Notes: generated by a model not told the origin, from the letters alone. A DNA stretch of 64,000 nucleotides from Blumeriella jaapii (GCA_009599575.1 VWND01000016.1:62001-126000); one strand, 5' to 3'; counted from the first letter of the stretch, positions 35,431 through 47,689 are shown. Program-made: numbers and translations.

Positions 35431-36376
35431 TCGTCGATTTTAATCAGCGAAAAAAACTTAAAATGCTTAGTCGCATATATTAAAAAAATGCAAACAAACG
35501 AAACAGCGTAATAAAAGTTTTATATATTTCTGCTAATATTTTTACGACGATTAAAAAAGCTTATTTAAGCTTTAAAGCTGATAAACCTTCCACGTTTATG
35601 CGAAATTTCAAAAACAGTTTATATAAAATAAAAAAAAATTTATTAGCAGCCCTGAACCGACTAAGCCGGTTTTTTCAACCGGGCCAGTTGCTATTCTTTT
35701 TATTTTCAATTGCAATATCAGTTATATTTCCGTTTTTGCATTCAGCGTTTTATAAATACGTTACGAAAAACGGATGCGTGCCGCGAAAAAAAAAAAAGTT
35801 ACCATTTTCTAACGATTGCACGTTTATCGTTTTTTGTATATAATATAAACAAAAAAATGTTTTCGCCGCGCGAAAATCGCCGAATCTGAAAAAATTATAT
35901 AATTCGCGATAATAAAAAGCATTTTTATTTCCGACGCTTTGCAAATCAAATATAACGATAACGTGGTTTTTATAAAAAAACTTTTTTTAGTTTAGTATTC
36001 GGAGTTCGAAAAACTTTTCTATAAATAAAAAAGCGATAAGCTCGCTTTTCGCCGCTTCGATATAAATTATAAAATACATCTGGCCACGAAAAATACGCTT
36101 TTTATAAAACTATTTAAACGCTTTACGAATAAATAGTTTATAAAAGTCAAAAGCTATATTTTCGACAATTTGCATAAAAGTTTTATTAAATCTTTTAATA
36201 TATTTTTCGCCGCTCCGATTTTATTTATTAAAAAATCAAACGGCTTTATACGCTTATATATCGATTACCGCAAGTTTAATAATTTTACGAAAAAGGATTT
36301 TTATTTTTTGCTTTTGATTAACGAAATGCTAGCGCGAATTATTAAAGCTAAAATATTTACGAAAATTAATATTTAA
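35431..36376 (+). pseudogene. Gypsy-2 protease-RT spacer and RT N-terminal part
   Basis: 36170-36376 reads KSFNIFFAAPILFIKKSNGF, IRLYIDYRKFNNFTKKDFY, LARIIKAKIFTKINI. This is the fingers region of gypsy reverse transcriptase (SPAAAPVLFVKK-x-G-x-LR-x-CVDYR-x-LN ... R-x-x-KAKIFTKLD). The upstream part (35598-36160) keeps a few open fragments of the connecting polyprotein. Confidence 0.85.
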
Positions 36377-37330
36377 TAAGCATTTAATCGAGTCCGGATA
36401 TTCGAAGAATTTAAAAAACTAATCAATTTCCGTATTCGATACGGCATATATAAATATAAAGTTTTTTCGTTCGGCTTTATTAATAGGCCCGTTATATTTT
36501 AACGCTTTATTAATAATATTTTTAAAAAACATTTAAATAATTTTTGCTCGGCGTATTTTAACGATATTTTTATTTATTCCGCGAATAATTTAAAATATAA
36601 AATTTACGTTAAAATTTTTTTATCGATTTTAAGAAAACACGGCCTGAAAGCTAATATTAAAAAGTGTGAATTTAATATTACGAAGATTAAATTTTTAAGT
36701 TTCGTTATTAATATTTAAAATATTAAAATAAATTCGGAAAAAATCGCTATTATTAAAAACTGGCAATATGCAACGAATATGCGAAGCGTATAAAGCTTTT
36801 TAAGCTTTTGCAATTTTTACAAACGTTTTATAGCCGGCTATAGCCGCATTTGCCGTTTTTTTATTGTTTTTATAAGCAAAAACGTTTTTTTCGTATTCGA
36901 AAAAAAACAGAAAAACGCATAAAAAGCATTGCGTAAAACTTTGCTAAATGCTTTTATTTTATGCTATTACGATTTTTATAAGCAAACGCGCCTGGAAACC
37001 GATTTTTTTAATAAAATAATAATTAACGTATTATCGCAATTGCAAAAAAATAATTTTTATTATCCGGTCGGTTTTTTTTTTAAATTAGAATCGACGCCGA
37101 GTTTAATTATCCGATTTACGACAAAAAGCTTTTCGTTATTTTTCGCTTTTTTAAAAATTACAAGCCGGAACTGTTAAGCGTTTAAAAAAACGTATATATA
37201 TATATCGATTATCGCGTTTTAAAATATTTTATAATAATTAAAAACTTTTCGATTTAATAAATCCGATAGGTCGAGTTTTTCGCCGATTTTTATTTTACAA
37301 TTATATACCGGTCGGAAATTATTAATACGC
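36377..37330 (+). pseudogene. Gypsy-2 RT palm/thumb and RNase H remnant
   Basis: The RT catalytic box at 36551-36580 reads AYFNDIFIYS against the usual Y-x-DDILIYS: the first Asp is Asn. Thumb-like text follows (LRKHGLKANIKKCEFN, in frame at about 36620-36670). 36929-37177 (AFILCYYDFYKQTRLETDF) matches the RNase H start (P-x-ILCHYD-x-x-x-x-TRVETDAS). Not functional. Confidence 0.8.
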
Positions 37331-39170
37331 TCGCTAAAACTTTTTTTCGCAAAAACCAAAATATTTTTTTATTAAAAGCACGATAACAAGCAGTTCGAAA
37401 GCAGCAAATGCTTTTAAACGATAAATTAAATTTTTAGATTTTAAAAAAAATAGCTGTTAAAAGCATAACCACGCTAGCGCTTATGAAAATAGCTTTCGAT
37501 AAGCACGATAACGACAGTATTTTTTCCGAAAAAAACAGCGAAATCGAAAAAAATAAAATATTTATAAAAAAATCCGCAGATTTAATTTTCGTAATCGCAT
37601 ACGATATATATAATTATACAATTATAAACGATTTGCTGCAAGCTAACAAAAACTCTTTTTTTTTCGAAGCGCAACGAATACAAGTTCGCAATTATAATTT
37701 TGATTATTAATTGCGACAAAACAAATTGTTTTTCCAAAGCAAATTAATAATATTTTTAAAATTTTCCGAATTGCAAACTTTTTTAATTCGATATATTTAC
37801 GAACAGCTTTGCGTAGCATACGCTAAAATAAAAAAATAAAACTTTTAATCGGTCGCAAATATTATTAAAAAGCTATAAAAGCAGATATATAATAATACGT
37901 TTCGAATTGTCGTTGCATACGAATAAAAGCTAAGCGCGACAAAACTCCGGGTTTTTTAAAGTTTTTATTTATATTCAGCAGATTTTATTAATATTTGACG
38001 ATAGATTTTACGAAGTTTTTATTAAACGAAAATAATCACGATTTCGCTTTCGTAATAATAAATCGCTTATTTAAAAAGCTTTTGTCAATTTTTTGCTATA
38101 AAACTATTATAGTAAAAAGATTGGCAGCTTTGTTTTTAATTTATTAAATGCGCTATTTCGGCATGCCGGATTTAATTGTTTCGAACCGAAAAACTTAATT
38201 TGTTTCGGTTTTTTAATAAAAACTTTGCCGTATATTAAAAACCAAAATCAAACTAATTATTACGTATAATTTTAATATCGATAAGCAGATCGAAATAATA
38301 AATTAATATATTAAGCAACGCTTCCGTTCTTTTTGCTTTTATTATTAAAATAATTAAAAACGCTTTTTATTTTTAATAAATATTACACAATTGATTTTAC
38401 CGCATAAGTTTTTCGGTAACGTTTTTTTTTTTCTAAGTTTTAAATAAATACGAAGCTCGTATTTCCTAGGATATAAACAACTTTCGTTTTCTTCGCTCGG
38501 CCACCGAAAAGCTTAACCGCGACGAAGCTTTGCATTTGGCTTTTCGAGCTAAAAAGATTATAAAATACGCATAATCGTTTATTACGCAATAATAAGCCAA
38601 AATGAAACGCTTTGCTAATTTACATAAACGACCGGTAAATTAAAATATAAGCGACGAAGTATTAGTAAATATTAAGAATTAAAAGCTCGACCGATTTTTC
38701 CGAAAGCTTTCGAATAAATAATACGGCCTAATTAAAATCGTCGACAAAATAAAAGAAAATTGAAAGTTTAACTTTTTCGCAGATTGATTAATTTATTTAA
38801 TTTTTTATTTATATTCGCTCCGAAAGCATATTAGCAATCTTTTACTTAGCCAACGCCGTTCCGAACCAGCTTTTATTTAATTATTTTCCGAATAAACGAA
38901 ATGGAAAATCGAAAAAATAATAAGTTCGAAGTTATATAAAAAAATATTGCAATATTAAATTAATTAAAAAAGCGCTGATAAAAATTTCGAATAGTACTTT
39001 TGTTTTGACGCTATAACGGCCTTTTATATTTTTTAAGTATTTTACCGATCGCATTTTATCGTCAAAAGCTTTTTACGAGCGTTTTTCGTATAATTGCAAG
39101 CTTACAACGAAAGCAGGGAAAATTACACGAAATTAAAGAACGATAGACTAATGATTGCAATTGCGAAAAC
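37331..39170 (+). pseudogene. Gypsy-2 integrase and chromodomain remnant
   Basis: 37483-37710 is the region before the zinc-binding domain; 37860-38500 holds broken integrase text (KLSATKLRVF where RAKAPRHKP-x-G-x-L is expected). 38400-38700 keeps ALHLAFRAKKIIKYA, KMKRFANLHKRP, and DEVLVNI (C-terminal domain). 38890-39070 keeps EWKIEKII...YFCF where a chromodomain (EVEEIL ... YLVKWKGY) is expected. Confidence 0.65.
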
Positions 39171-39180
39171 GCAGTTTTTC

Positions 39181-39195
39181 GGAGAGAAAGGGTAG
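39181..39195 (+). other. Gypsy-2 polypurine tract
   Basis: GGAGAGAAAGGGTAG, purine-only except one T, directly before the 3' LTR. Confidence 0.75.
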
Positions 39196-39423
39196 TATTA
39201 CGATCCTGCCAATGGTATGATTGCCGATGGTGTTAGAATAAGGTTTGGGCACGAACCATCTCGGCCACTAGGCTTCGCGCTAAATCACGTGACCCACAAG
39301 CGCAACCCATTGTATATAAAGTTCGCGACCCCGAGCATTTTAGCTCGGTGTTTTTCTTTCAATTTACATGCGTACCTTTTGGTCCATATCACCCTTCTGA
39401 TTATCCTTAAGCTAGCTGTGACA
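39196..39423 (+). repeat. Gypsy-2 3' LTR
   Basis: About 228 bp, TATTACGATCCTGCC ... AGCTGTGACA, GC-rich compared with the surroundings, with a TATATAA at 39313-39320 as a possible promoter element. The partner LTR is outside the window, so the ends are set by the tract before it and by the alignment of 39424 on with X-A. Confidence 0.7.
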
Positions 39424-42400
39424 CGGATTCGCCAAAATTTACGAATCGTATTTTATCAGCTTTGCGCTTGTAAAAAATGCTAATATTAATATAAAAAAAT
39501 AAAATATATAAGTCGGGTTTATTTAATACAAAAACGAAATTTTCGGAATTTTTATTTCCGAATTAATAGCCAAAAATATTAATATTAGCTAATTTTATTC
39601 GCGATGCTATTTCGGTTAGCGACGTGAATACTTTTAACCGCGTATTTTCCAAGTTTTGTTATAGCTCAGCGTTTGTTTTAGGGCCAAAGCCGGCTATTCG
39701 TTTTTCGATAAAACGTCGACTAAAAAAACTTTATCGCCGGCGACGGTAATTTAATTTTAAAAAAATCGGTTTCAGTTTTAAAAAAAAGTTTTTATTTGGC
39801 CGTTTTCGGTGTATTTAAAACTGACGAGATTTTCCAAAATTCAAAGCATTTTAAAAATAATAAAATAAAAGCATTTTTTTATTATTAAAAAGTTTTTATA
39901 AATAACAATATTTTTAACGTCGATTTTAATATTCCGTACAATTTTATTAAATTTAATAATGTTTTTATTAACGGTGATATAAATTATTCGTTTATTTATA
40001 ATAATCGGGATATTACTGGCTTCGGCTGTTTTTTATTTTATGCAATTAATTTCGGCTTTATTATCGAATAAAGCGAAAGCGATCGTACTTTTTTTAAGTA
40101 TTATTTTTATTTTTAGCGCTTTTATAGCCGTATAAAAGCAGTTTCGCCGTTTTGATTTTTGAGTTTTTATAGCAAAAGCCAAAAGGCTAATTTCTTCCGA
40201 GGATTTTTTCTTATCGGCTAAATTAACCGCGGTATTGTAAATTTCTTTTTAATTTTTTTTTAATTTAAAATCGTTTTTTCGAATGATTTTAATTTTTTTA
40301 TTTCTTTTTAATGCAAAGATTTGTTTATTAATAATTTTGTCGAATCTTTTTTTTATGCTAAATAAATCGCTAAATTTCAATTTAATTTTTTGTTTTATAA
40401 TTTTTTTAATAACTTCGTCGACGGCTTCGAGACTAATATATTTATCTATTTATTTTTCGCTTTGCATTAATAATAGGCGTTTAGAAGCTGATATTTTTTA
40501 AATGATTTAAACCGAAGTGTTCGTATCGATATTTTTTATATCGTCGTCAATTTTTTTTATTATAAGCGTTTTTCTAATAGTTTCATCGGGTTTTTTTTCG
40601 AATCTTAAAATCTTTTTCCTTTTCGATCCTAACGTTTTTTTTTTATATCAGTCGGTTTGGCGAATAAAACAAAAACACTTTGCTTTTTTATAATTCGCTG
40701 GCTTAATTATACAATTATAATATTTGCAAGCGCGATAATCGCATTAGCAATATATATATTTGTTTTTTATTTATACACTTAAACTTTACTTACATTTAAA
40801 ATAAAAGTTTTTTTTTAATTAATATGCTTTTTGGAATATTCTTTTTTTTATTAATAAAAATCGTTTTCGCCTTTTTTTTGTTTTTTAAACAATCGTTTTA
40901 TTTTGTATCTTTTATTTTTAAGCGAATAGTATTTAATCAGCTTTGATTTTCAGCTTTATTAAAAAGGCCTATTCCTGCTTTCACCGGTCCGAAGCAAATC
41001 GCTTCGTATTTGTTAATATAACAAACATTATTATTTATACAAAAATTAAATGCTTTGCATTTAAAGCGAATATAAGGTTTTTTGCAATAAATTTTTTTAT
41101 TATTATAAAACTTATATTTAAGGCCACGAAGTCTGTTTTAATAATTATTTTTATTATTTTAATAGCCGCGATTTTGGTTTCCGCGCTAATTTTTTTTTTT
41201 TTTTTGATAATCGTTATTATAATTAATATTTCGCTGATTTTAATCGCTAGTACGAAAAAATTGCCATTGGACAGCTATTACTTTTACGATAGCTTAGCGA
41301 AGCTGATCGCTTCGCGCATTTTAAAAAAAAAATTGTTATAAAAGTTATTTTAATCGTTTTTATTATCCGAATTAACGTAAAAAAGTTTTTTTTGCTATTA
41401 TATAAAATCTTCGACTTCGCTTTGCAATTTTTGAATTTTAATATCGATAAATTTTAATACGAGAGTTTCGATATTTTTACTAAGCTTTTCCAAGCTAATA
41501 AGCTTTGCAAAACGATTAAATAATATAATAACTGATTGTCTTTTGGCGATTTCGGTAATTTTTAATAGCTGGGCATGTTTTTGTATTAAAGCTTTTACGT
41601 TTTTTATAAATGGGAAAAAGAGATTTTTTTGATTTATGGCTTTAATAATACGTTCGCTTTGATTTTGTTTAAAAACGAATTCTACGAATTTAAAATATTA
41701 ATCGAAGGTTTCAAGGTTTTATTTATCAATTTTAAAATGCTTAATAGTTTTATTACGAATATTAATTAAAAAGCCAAATAAAAACAATTTTTCCTGTTTA
41801 ATCTCGCTTAAAACTTTTTTATTAACGAAAACGTTAAAAACTCTCGTATAAGTACGATAATAAGCTTTGAGTTTTTTGGCTTAGCGAATTATTATAATAA
41901 ATTGTTTGAAAAAAACGATAGTATCGCGAATTTGCTAGCGATCGTGGTTTCGGAATTTTGATTTCAAAGCTTTAATTAGCTTACGCCAATTTCGAGCCTT
42001 AATAGTTTTTTATTTATTTATCGATTTGATAATATTCTTAGTAGTTAGGTTATAGTAGCGAAAAAGTTTATCGAACATTTCAATTTTAAAAATTTCGAAA
42101 TTCTCACAGGTTTTTTTATATTTTTCGATAAAATCGGTAACGTTGGCGTTATTAAATAAAAGTGCACCAAAGGAGCCAGGGAAAAGCATGCGGCTTCGTA
42201 TAAAAAAACGAAAAGCGTCGTTGTTTATAATATTAGCGAAAGTATTAATAAGATTTGAATTAAATAAATAAGTGTTTTCTGAAATTGCAAATTAAAAGTT
42301 TTTAATATAAAAAAAATCGTTTTTAATAAAAAAGTTATTAAAAAGGTTTTTGTATTTTTTAAAAAAGTTAAATAAAATAAAATTGCGTTCAGATATTTGA

Positions 42401-43237
42401 GTAATATATTAAAAAACTTGTTTTTTAATAAATTAATTAAATTAATATAATATTATTATATAATTCACGGTTTCGATATTCCGTGGCTTAAGCTAATGCA
42501 CGTACAACTATTTTTTTACTATTTTTAATAAAAAGTCGCAAATTGTAATTGCTATAATCATAAAGCGCAAAATCAGAAGATTGAGTTTTCGCTAAGCGTT
42601 TGATTAAAAAAAATCTAATTTAAAAAAGCCGAGCGCAGCGGTCGAAGCGTACGAATCAATATTCGATTTGTTATTTTTAAACAAAAAAGCGATTTTCGAG
42701 TTTTAAATTTCGCACGATTTAAAATTGCTTAACCGTAATTTCAAACGTTTCTAAAATATATTGCATTTTTGTAATTTAATAATTATGCGCAAAATAAAAA
42801 AGCTATTAAAAAAATTTTATATAATACAGCTGCGAATAATATTATATAAAAGGTTTTTTAAGCCGTAATAGCGAAATATCGAAATCGATTTTAATTGCGA
42901 ATTTGAGAAATGCATCGGCGAATATATAAAAACGAAACACCGAAGTTTAAATTTCTGCGTAAATTATCAAATATAAAAATAAATAAAAAAACCAGATTAA
43001 TCAGGCCATATATCGGTGGGTAAAATAATCTAGGGAATTCTTAGAAAAAACTGAAAAAAAAAAAGAAAAATAAATGAAAATATAAATTAAACTGCGTGCT
43101 TATAATACTATTTAAAAAGGCGCTTTGCTTTTATACCTGTTAAAGGTAGTCAGTGGCAGAGGGTCTCGGAGGGGTCCATGCCTCGACCATAGCTAAAACT
43201 ACTAAATCCCATTAATACAAAGTATCACCGTTTTACA
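39424..43237 (-). mobile_element. X-B: 5' half of a family X element, truncated by Gypsy-2
   Basis: Aligns without large gaps to X-A 23385-25270, 27342-27616 and 33780-35426, so it lacks the foldback element and Copia-2. The rest (RT, integrase, ORF3, 3' LTR) would be left of Gypsy-2, outside the window. Minus-strand content: protease (DNKAEINC at about 40.05 kb), knuckle-like part (about 41.05 kb), gag (42.2 kb), primer site (42945-42971), 5' LTR (42972-43237). ATTC at 43238-43241 would be its TSD. Confidence 0.85.
42972..43237 (-). repeat. X-B 5' LTR
   Basis: 266 bp, TATAAAAATAAAT ... CCGTTTTACA. The left (primer-side) end is heavily mutated while the right half is nearly intact (GGCAGAGGGTCTCGGAGGGGTCC). 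Confidence 0.85.
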
Positions 43238-43751
43238 ATTCGAGCTTTTTTTCGCTGAAAAACTCCGATTTTTTAATTTCGTTTTTACGAATAATATTAA
43301 CGCTAAAAAAAAACGGCAAATTCTGTTATTTTTACGTACGTTATTACGCGGCGTATTGCGATTTAATTATAAAAAAAATCGATGTAATAAATTTCGCTAA
43401 TCGATTCGCTGTTATTAAAAACTCGGATTATAACGTATTCGAAATTAATTTTAATAATTAATTTATATTCCGACGAAAAACTGCGAAGATTATTAAAGCG
43501 CGTGCTAAAGCTTATTTAAGCTACGCGAATTTCAAAGCAAATTTTAAAATTTTTAACGCGTTTATAAAACTCGATTAAAACAAAAAAAAATAGAAATAAT
43601 AAATATTTTCAAAAGCCGACTTTTTTAGTTTTTTAACCGAAGATATATTTTAAAATTTATTTGAATTAAACTGCGAATTCGTTAATTACGTAAAATTTTA
43701 TAACGGAAAAAACAAATTATTGCTGTATTTTATAAAAAAAAAATTATATAC
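43238..43751 (+). mobile_element. X-D: fragment of X ORF3 between two X insertions
   Basis: About 510 bp matching X-C 50334-51100 once the solo LTR is removed. It carries the unoccupied solo-LTR site (TTCTGTTATTTTTACG at about 43322). Translated text includes FEINFNNQFIFRRKT, FELNCEFVNYVKFYNGKNK. X-B adjoins it on the left and X-E on the right; both entered this older copy. Confidence 0.8.
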
Positions 43752-44017
43752 TGTAAAACGGTGATACTTTGTATTGATGGGATTTGGTAGTTTTAGCTAT
43801 GGTCGAGGCATAGACCCCTCCGAGACCCCCTGCCATTACCTACTTTTAACAGATATAAAAGCAAAGCACTCCTTTAAATAATATTATAAGCACGCAATAC
43901 AATTTATACTTTATTTTTTTATTTTTTTTTTTTTCTGTTTTTTTCTAGGGATTTCTTAGATTATTTTATCCACCGATATATAGCCGTATTAATCTGGTTT
44001 TTCTATCTACTTTTACA
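43752..44017 (+). repeat. X-E 5' LTR
   Basis: 266 bp, TGTAAAACGGTGATAC ... CTACTTTTACA; ATAC at 43748-43751 is the candidate TSD. Confidence 0.85.
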
Positions 44018-44150
44018 TTTGATAATTTACGCAAAAATTCAAACTTCGGTGTTTCGTTTTTATATATTCGCCGATGCATTTTTTAAATTCGCAATCAAAA
44101 TCGATTTCGATATTTCGCTACTACGGCTTAAAAAATCTTTTATATAATAT

Positions 44151-44330
44151 TGCTAGATTAAGTGTCACGTGTTGCTCATATAACTGGTTTCCAAGACGAC
44201 TAGTTCCCGAATACCGTGCACGCTTTATAAAAGCGCATACCATACCTAGAATACTATTACAAGTCAACCAACCCTATCGTATGCATTTATTGCTCCCTTT
44301 GCCTATTAATTAATCAAAATATTAGCAATA
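44151..44330 (+). repeat. Copia-4 5' LTR
   Basis: TGCTAGATTAAGTGTCACG ... ATTAGCAATA, 180 bp. Followed at once by GATTATAAGCTCCGGC, the primer-binding site shared with Copia-3. Confidence 0.85.
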
Positions 44331-45990
44331 GATTATAAGCTCCGGCAATAAGTTTGTTATACTCATTTTCGATATTCCGATTTTAGCGTATACGCGTAAG
44401 GAATAATCGAACTTTTTTTTTTCGGCGCGAATAATTACGTCGGAAACCGTCAAAGTGGCAGGCAACGCTAAAAAAGCGCTTTGCTACTGAAATTGCAAAT
44501 ACAGTTAATAAAAAAGCTTTATCTTTTAAAAAAAAAGCTGCAATTAAAGCGAATATTATTTTAATTTTATTTAAAAGGACGATAGCAAAAAAGTCAGATA
44601 AAATAGCAAAAATTAATTCTGCCGGACTTTTATTTATTTTTTGTTGCTGTAACTTTTTTTAAGTTATTTTTTTTTTTTTACTTTTCGATTTGCGATTTCA
44701 ATTAAATAATTCGGTGCGAACAAAAACAAACATATCAGCAAAAAAACTCCGATATTAACGAAAAAAAAAACAACTTTTTCTTATTTCATTTAAGAACGCT
44801 TTTAATTCCTTCGATTGCATTTAAAAAAAAAAGAAAATTCGCGTAGTAAATCTTTTATATTTTCGGAATTCGATATTAATTATTTAAATATTCGAAAATC
44901 ATAAATACCGAATTTTTTTTTTTAAAAAATCATAAAATTTTAAGCTAAATCACGATTAAGATTTTGAAAAAAAACTTTTCCGAAAATTCTTTTTTATTTG
45001 GAAGATTTTTTTTTTTTTTATCAAAACTTTTCGAATTTGCGCGCCCGCGCAAAATAGCTATAATCTTTATGAATTTCTTTAAAATTACAAAGCTGAAAAG
45101 CGCTGATAATTATTAATTATAATAAAAAAAACAAGATTATGTTTATCGCAAATACAAATCATTTGGCCAAGTTTTTAAATCTAAAATCGAAGTTATATAC
45201 TTCGGCTAAAATAAACGAATAAAATAAAAACCATTTCGCTATTGCATTTAAGATATAACAGAACTGAAACTTAAGTGATTTTTAAATAAAATTTGTAATA
45301 TCTGCGAATTGCAAGTCTGGCCCAAAAAAATATATTATTAAAAAAAAACTGCTTTTAATATATAAGAATTTTTATAATAATAATATAAGGGCTTTAGAAC
45401 AATTTTGAAATATAACGCAATTTAGAATTACGTTATTATTAATTACGACGATTACTTTTTATTCGAAAAGTTTATTCAGGCTTTCCGACTTTTTGTTACG
45501 AAGCTAAAGGCTTTAAATATCGCTTTATTTATGCAATAAAACCCAATTATATTTATTGCCGCATATTCAGAAAAATACGTTATATAGGCCGAACGCTAAC
45601 GATTTTTATTTCGAATTTTTAAATTGAAATCTGAGATTATTTTTAAAAATTTAATTAAAAATATTATAAATAAAGCTCGTACGAGCGAATCTATTAAAAT
45701 TAACAGCGGTTAAGCTTTATATAATAACAAATCTAATTTTGCTATTAATAAAAGTAAAAGCGGAGAAAATAATTAAAACAATAACGTTAACGCTAGTAAA
45801 AGAAATAATAACAAAGCAAAGGAAAACAATTCTAAGCCATTTTACGCTATTGCATGCAAATACTATAAGCAAAAAAAGCTTTGGCATAAGTATAACGATT
45901 GCTTTAAAATTAACAAAAAAAAGCGAAAGGCCTAAGAAAAGCGTATAAGAAAAAAGTATACTATTTTTAAAAAAACGTTAAAAAAGAAGT
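44331..45990 (+). pseudogene. Copia-4 gag with degenerate zinc knuckle
   Basis: Gag region after the primer site (44331-44346). Around 45840-45915 the frame gives AIACKYYKQKKLWHKYNDCF, a knuckle of the kind found in fungal copia gag (C-x2-C ... H-x4-C) in which one Cys reads Tyr. Stops elsewhere. Confidence 0.65.
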
Positions 45991-46051
45991 TTTTTTAACG
46001 ACGATAAAAAAGAAATGTTCGATGGACTAATAGTTTTTATTAAATTGCTTT

Positions 46052-47284
46052 TTGATAACGTTATTGTTTTTAAAAACAATTTTTTTTTTATATTTAAAAA
46101 AAAATCGCTGGCTTTATAATATAAAAGCTACAAATTATATTTGCAACGACTTTTTTAAATTTACTTTTTATAAGCTTAAAAACGATTTACTTTTTATAAC
46201 TATTGCAAATAGGCCAATTAAACCCTTAGGTCTAGGCATTTGTACTATTCGTACGCTTAAAACAAATGGTTCTGTACGAGTGCTGGAATTGTATAATACG
46301 GTTTATATGCTTTTTTGCCCTGTTTCGCTTTTTTCAAGCTTTAAGCTTAATAAGCTTAAAAGCTACCTAAAGTCGAATATTTTTTATATAATTAATAATA
46401 ATAAAATCTGCGCTGTTAATAAAAGATTATTTATTATAAAAAAGCTTTTTATTAATAATTTAGCCTACGTCGTAATATACGCTTTACTTGCTGCTATCGA
46501 AAAAGCTTTAATTATTATCGAACTTTGGCACAAACGTTTTTGTTATTTTGGGTTATAAGCAATTCGAAATATTTAAAACAATATTATTAATATAAAGTTC
46601 AAAAAGACTAAAACAGATAAAACACGTATATATTAATTTTGCGAATTTGGCCGACTTATTAAAAAAAACGAATAAGCGTTTAGCTCGCCCCAAACCTATT
46701 AAAGCTTTCGATAAATTGCACGTTGATATAATATATTTTATTCCAAACGGAATTCACGGCCATAAATATGCTTTGATTTTCATTTGCTTTGCATTTATGG
46801 TTCGTTGGGATTATATATATTTTAAAAAAAATAAAGCTTTTTAAGCTAATAAAAAAATAATCCGCTTTGCTAAAACCTAACACAACCGTATAATTAAAAA
46901 GTGGCGTTATAATAAAAGCAAGAAATACAATCTTACGCAAATGCGAAAGCTAGCTGAATATTTTGAAATAGTTTTAAAAAAATCTATTTTTTATATTTTT
47001 AAAGCAAAACGGTCGATCAGAACGTTCGATTCGCATTTTAATAAAAGAGCTCCTAACTGTTATAATTAATTAAAAAATTCCGGAGTTTTTATAGCCAAAA
47101 ACCTTATTAATTGTAATTTATATTATTAATTTTACGGCTAATATTCAATTGGATAATAAAACCTTTTATTAAATCTTTTAAGATAACGTTTAGCTAGAAG
47201 TGGAATATAAGCCTTCGGTTAAACACCTTCGAGTTTTAAGCTATAAGATTTATATTTTTATCGAATTTAAACGACGCGTTTAAA
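46052..47284 (+). pseudogene. Copia-4 protease, pre-integrase and integrase N-terminal part
   Basis: 46052-46558 is open for 168 residues: NIKATNYICND (protease; the usual LDSGAT-x-HI-x-N with the catalytic region mutated), ITIANRPIKPLGLGICTI, and at the end ELWHKRFCYFGL (GAG-pre-integrase, WH-x-R-x-GH-x-G). 46647-46844 reads KPIKAFDKLHVDIIYFIPNG, HKYALIFICFAF, the start of the integrase core (F-D-x-x-H-x-D, with the first catalytic Asp kept). X-C then interrupts at 47284. Confidence 0.82.
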
Positions 47285-47288
47285 GTCG

Positions 47289-47555
47289 TGTAAAACGGTG
47301 ATACTCTGTATTAATAAAAGTTGATAGTTTTAGCTATGGTTAAGGCATGGACCCCTCCGAAACCCTCTGCCACTGACTACCTTCAACAGGTATAAGAGCA
47401 AAGCATTCCTTTAGATAGTACCATAGGTACGCAGTTTAATTCATACTTTTATTCACTTTTTTTTTCCTTTTTTCAGTTTTTTTTAGAGATTCCCTAGACT
47501 ATTTTACCTACCGATATATGGCCGTATTAGTCTGGTTTTTCTATTTATTTTTATA
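47289..47555 (+). repeat. X-C 5' LTR
   Basis: 267 bp, TGTAAAACGGTGATAC ... TTTATTTTTATA. Primer-binding site follows at 47558-47582 (TGATGATTTACGCAG, GGATTCAAAC). Confidence 0.88.
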
Positions 47556-47689
47556 TTTGATGATTTACGCAGGGATTCAAACTTCGATATTTCGTTTTTA
47601 TACATTCGCCGATGTATTTTTCAAATTCTTAATCAAAATCGACTTCGATATTTCGCTATTACGGCTTAAAAGATCTTTTATATGGTGTT

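Larger units (their letters stand above)
7497..39423 (+). mobile_element. Gypsy-2, LTR retrotransposon split by Copia-1 and X-A
   Basis: Plus-strand Ty3/gypsy element present as three pieces: 7497-9268, 15245-15332 and 35431-39423. Joining them across the ATTAC duplication (Copia-1) and the TTAT duplication (X-A) gives one continuous gag-protease-RT-RNase H-integrase-chromodomain order. The 3' LTR is 39196-39423; the 5' LTR is off the left edge. The right flank (39424 on) is X-B sequence that aligns with X-A from about 23385, so Gypsy-2 inserted into X-B. Decay is heavy, including loss of a catalytic RT aspartate. Confidence 0.82.
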
